Positions 62,701-64,000 of a DNA stretch of 64,000 nt are shown piece after piece. Where the stretch lies: positions 248,001-312,000 of the forward strand of contig JARWMV010000245.1 in NCBI GenBank assembly GCA_030998015.1, in the 5' to 3' direction. Each line of letters starts with the position of its first letter. Within the stretch, counting starts at the first letter, position 1. The DNA comes from Ceratorhiza oryzae-sativae (taxonomy: Eukaryota > Basidiomycota > Agaricomycetes > Cantharellales > Ceratobasidiaceae). The translations under genes and the position numbers were made by a program. The notes below the pieces were generated by a model, which worked only from the letters and a program-made list of their open reading frames with translations, was not told where the DNA came from and searched no databases.

Positions 62701-62914
62701 ATGAGCAAAGATAGAACTTGGCCTAGCCGAGAGGCTGATTTCCCGTATCTATTCAGTGTGGGCGTCTTTATCACTGCTACCGTTGACAAAGAACTTTTGG
62801 CGAACTTTTCTGGTTTGGATTTCAAAAGTCTGCGTATTCTTCTTGTGTAAGTTCCTCCAGTCATCTCGTCATGTGTGTCATGTGGATGAGCTTGTCAGTC
62901 GCCTCCTGAAAGCC
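59792..62914. other. Gene-poor region, about 3.1 kb
   Basis: The longest stretch with no supported gene. A plus-strand frame at 60425-60691 reads loosely protein-like (LEGQANSLDSIVEAFIRTN...), and may be a relic, but has no start context, partner exon or known motif. No terminal repeats, tRNA or transposon protein fragments were recognised. Confidence 0.5.
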
Positions 62915-62921
62915 TATATAA
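62915..62921 (+). promoter_or_regulatory. TATA-like element of the copper amine oxidase gene
   Basis: TATATAA lies 41 bp upstream of the amine oxidase ATG, followed by a C-run. Spacing fits a core promoter with a very short 5' UTR. Assignment by position only. Confidence 0.45.
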
Positions 62922-62961
62922 CCCCCCATGTTTTGGAGGGGTAGAGCACCAAACTTTTCTC

Positions 62962-64000
62962 ATGCATTTACTGTGGTCTCTCATTGCAGCCTTACAGGCG
63001 GCAAAGCTCGCGGTTGGGGCAGACACATGCCCCGCAGACGGTGCCCTCGACACCAAGGCACCCAAGACAAACATATGGGCACCTCTAAGTCGCTCGGATA
63101 CAAAAAAGATCGAAGATTGGTTGTACCAACGAAAGGAGCTTAACCTCACTCGAGTAGAGAACGCGACTTTGAGGTAAGCTTCTGGTTCTGACGTGCTGTT
63201 GGGGAACTTACTCTATGGTGGCGAATAGTGACAATAAGCTATGGCTGATCGAAAGTATTGTGCCGAACAAGACAGACGCTGTGAATTATCTTGACATGAA
63301 GGGAAGAGAGCCAGCAAAATACGCCCGAGTGAGTTTGAACAATACCCAGCCAACTTATATTAATGTCATTCCATAGGCTGTACTATACTTGGGTGGCTTG
63401 AAGACGCCGCTAGTTCAAGAGTATATGGTTGGGCCACTGCCTATTTCTTCGGATACCCGATATTCGCCTTATGGATATGTGTATCAAAACTCTACCGGAG
63501 GAGTTGGCGGCTACGGGGCTTTTCCCTTTAACGCTCGATACACGACCAACATCGACAGTACGTTCCCCCTTTGTATATCCTTGACACTCGATTTAATCGC
63601 TTTTTTTTTTGTTAGGTGCTGCGATTGACAGCAAGTTTCGCTCCTATTGAACCGCGAGTTAATACTGAGTCTAGGATCTTACAGAACTTGTCGTCTCTTT
63701 CATGTCACCACTTGCAAATATTACGGAGGACTTGATCGGAGGCGCCTATACTGGGTCGGCTGATGACAAGATCGCATACTCGTGGCAGGTACGTGATTTA
63801 TGAATGATTTATTAGAAGCCACTTGCTATAAATGAGTGTCGTTCTACAGGGCCCAAACTCTTTTGACGGCAACTGGCGAAGGTAGGTATTTGTTCATGCA
63901 AAGTGCTGGCTTTGGTCTGAAGATAATCATTTAGATATTGGATATTCTTTGTGGGGAAAGGAAATGGCGCACAATACCTAGCAACGACAGGATTGTTCGC
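62962..64000 (+). CDS. Copper amine oxidase, secreted, 3'-partial
   Basis: N-terminal part of a TPQ/copper amine oxidase, which oxidises primary amines to aldehydes with release of H2O2 and ammonia. Exons: 62962-63173, 63229-63328, 63377-63557, 63616-63630 (15 nt), 63685-63788, 63850-63881, 63935 to the window end. MHLLWSLIAALQAAKLAVGA is a probable signal peptide, so the protein is likely extracellular. Family-type N2/N3 segments follow: TNIWAPLSRSDTKKIEDWLY, the sequon-bearing LNLTRVENATL, NKLWLIESIVPNKTDAVNYLD, ITEDLIGGAYTG and SFDGNWRRYWIFFVGKGNG. The catalytic tyrosine and copper ligands lie beyond the window. The intron at 63631-63684 is read as GC-AG (donor GCAAGT), because the GT alternative loses the frame. 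Confidence 0.85.

Overview
The window is nuclear DNA of a filamentous basidiomycete, most probably an Agaricomycete close to Rhizoctonia/Ceratobasidium (inference). Almost every gene is cut by introns of about 48-75 nt, and the gene content fits that group: a patatin/NB-ARC/TPR NLR-like protein, an HGDLKG-type kinase, F-box-like families and a Tad-like LINE. All exon models were built by hand from splice signals, frame continuity and family motifs. About 105 introns were modelled.

Layout: 1-4.3 kb, 3' part of a KDM5 histone demethylase (+). 5.4-9.1 kb, patatin-NB-ARC-TPR protein (+). 10-12.3 kb, decayed F-box-type gene (+). 13.2-17.4 kb, a coiled-coil protein and a CorA/Mnr2-like Mg transporter (+). 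18.3-20.9 kb, a 72-residue protein and a LARP7/Pof8-like protein (-). 23.6-24.7 kb, exosome subunit RRP43 (+), convergent with a 24-exon SMC5 gene (24.9-29.7 kb, -). 29.8-36.3 kb, a complete LINE with both ORFs open, a poly(A) tail and a 15-bp target-site duplication, inserted 30 bp upstream of the SMC5 start codon. 36.6-40.2 kb, three tandem members of a lineage-specific family (-), with a fourth diverged member at 56.7 kb (+). 40.4-44.9 kb, an MFS transporter and a PP2C phosphatase (-). 46.2-52.8 kb, a three-repeat protein of unknown function, MET2 and a disordered-N-terminus kinase (+). 53.8-56.6 kb, haspin (-). 57.6-59.8 kb, a TMEM135-like membrane protein (-). After about 3 kb without a recognisable gene, the 5' half of a secreted copper amine oxidase (+) runs off the end.

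Three features cut across the window. (1) Thirteen clear single-base frame breaks (twelve apparent losses, one gain) lie in genes that are otherwise intact and conserved (KDM5, CorA, SMC5, haspin, TMEM135 and others). Each gene becomes an exact multiple of three once they are allowed for, so consensus-sequence indels are more likely than gene decay. True decay, shown by substitution-type stop codons, is seen only in the F-box-type locus and one tandem-family member. (2) Five introns are best explained as GC-AG. (3) Micro-exons of 9-28 nt are common, including one that carries only the kinase catalytic loop.

The genes do not form one pathway. They are mainly housekeeping functions (chromatin, RNA decay, chromosome structure, mitosis, methionine synthesis, transport) interspersed with fast-evolving families and one recent transposon.
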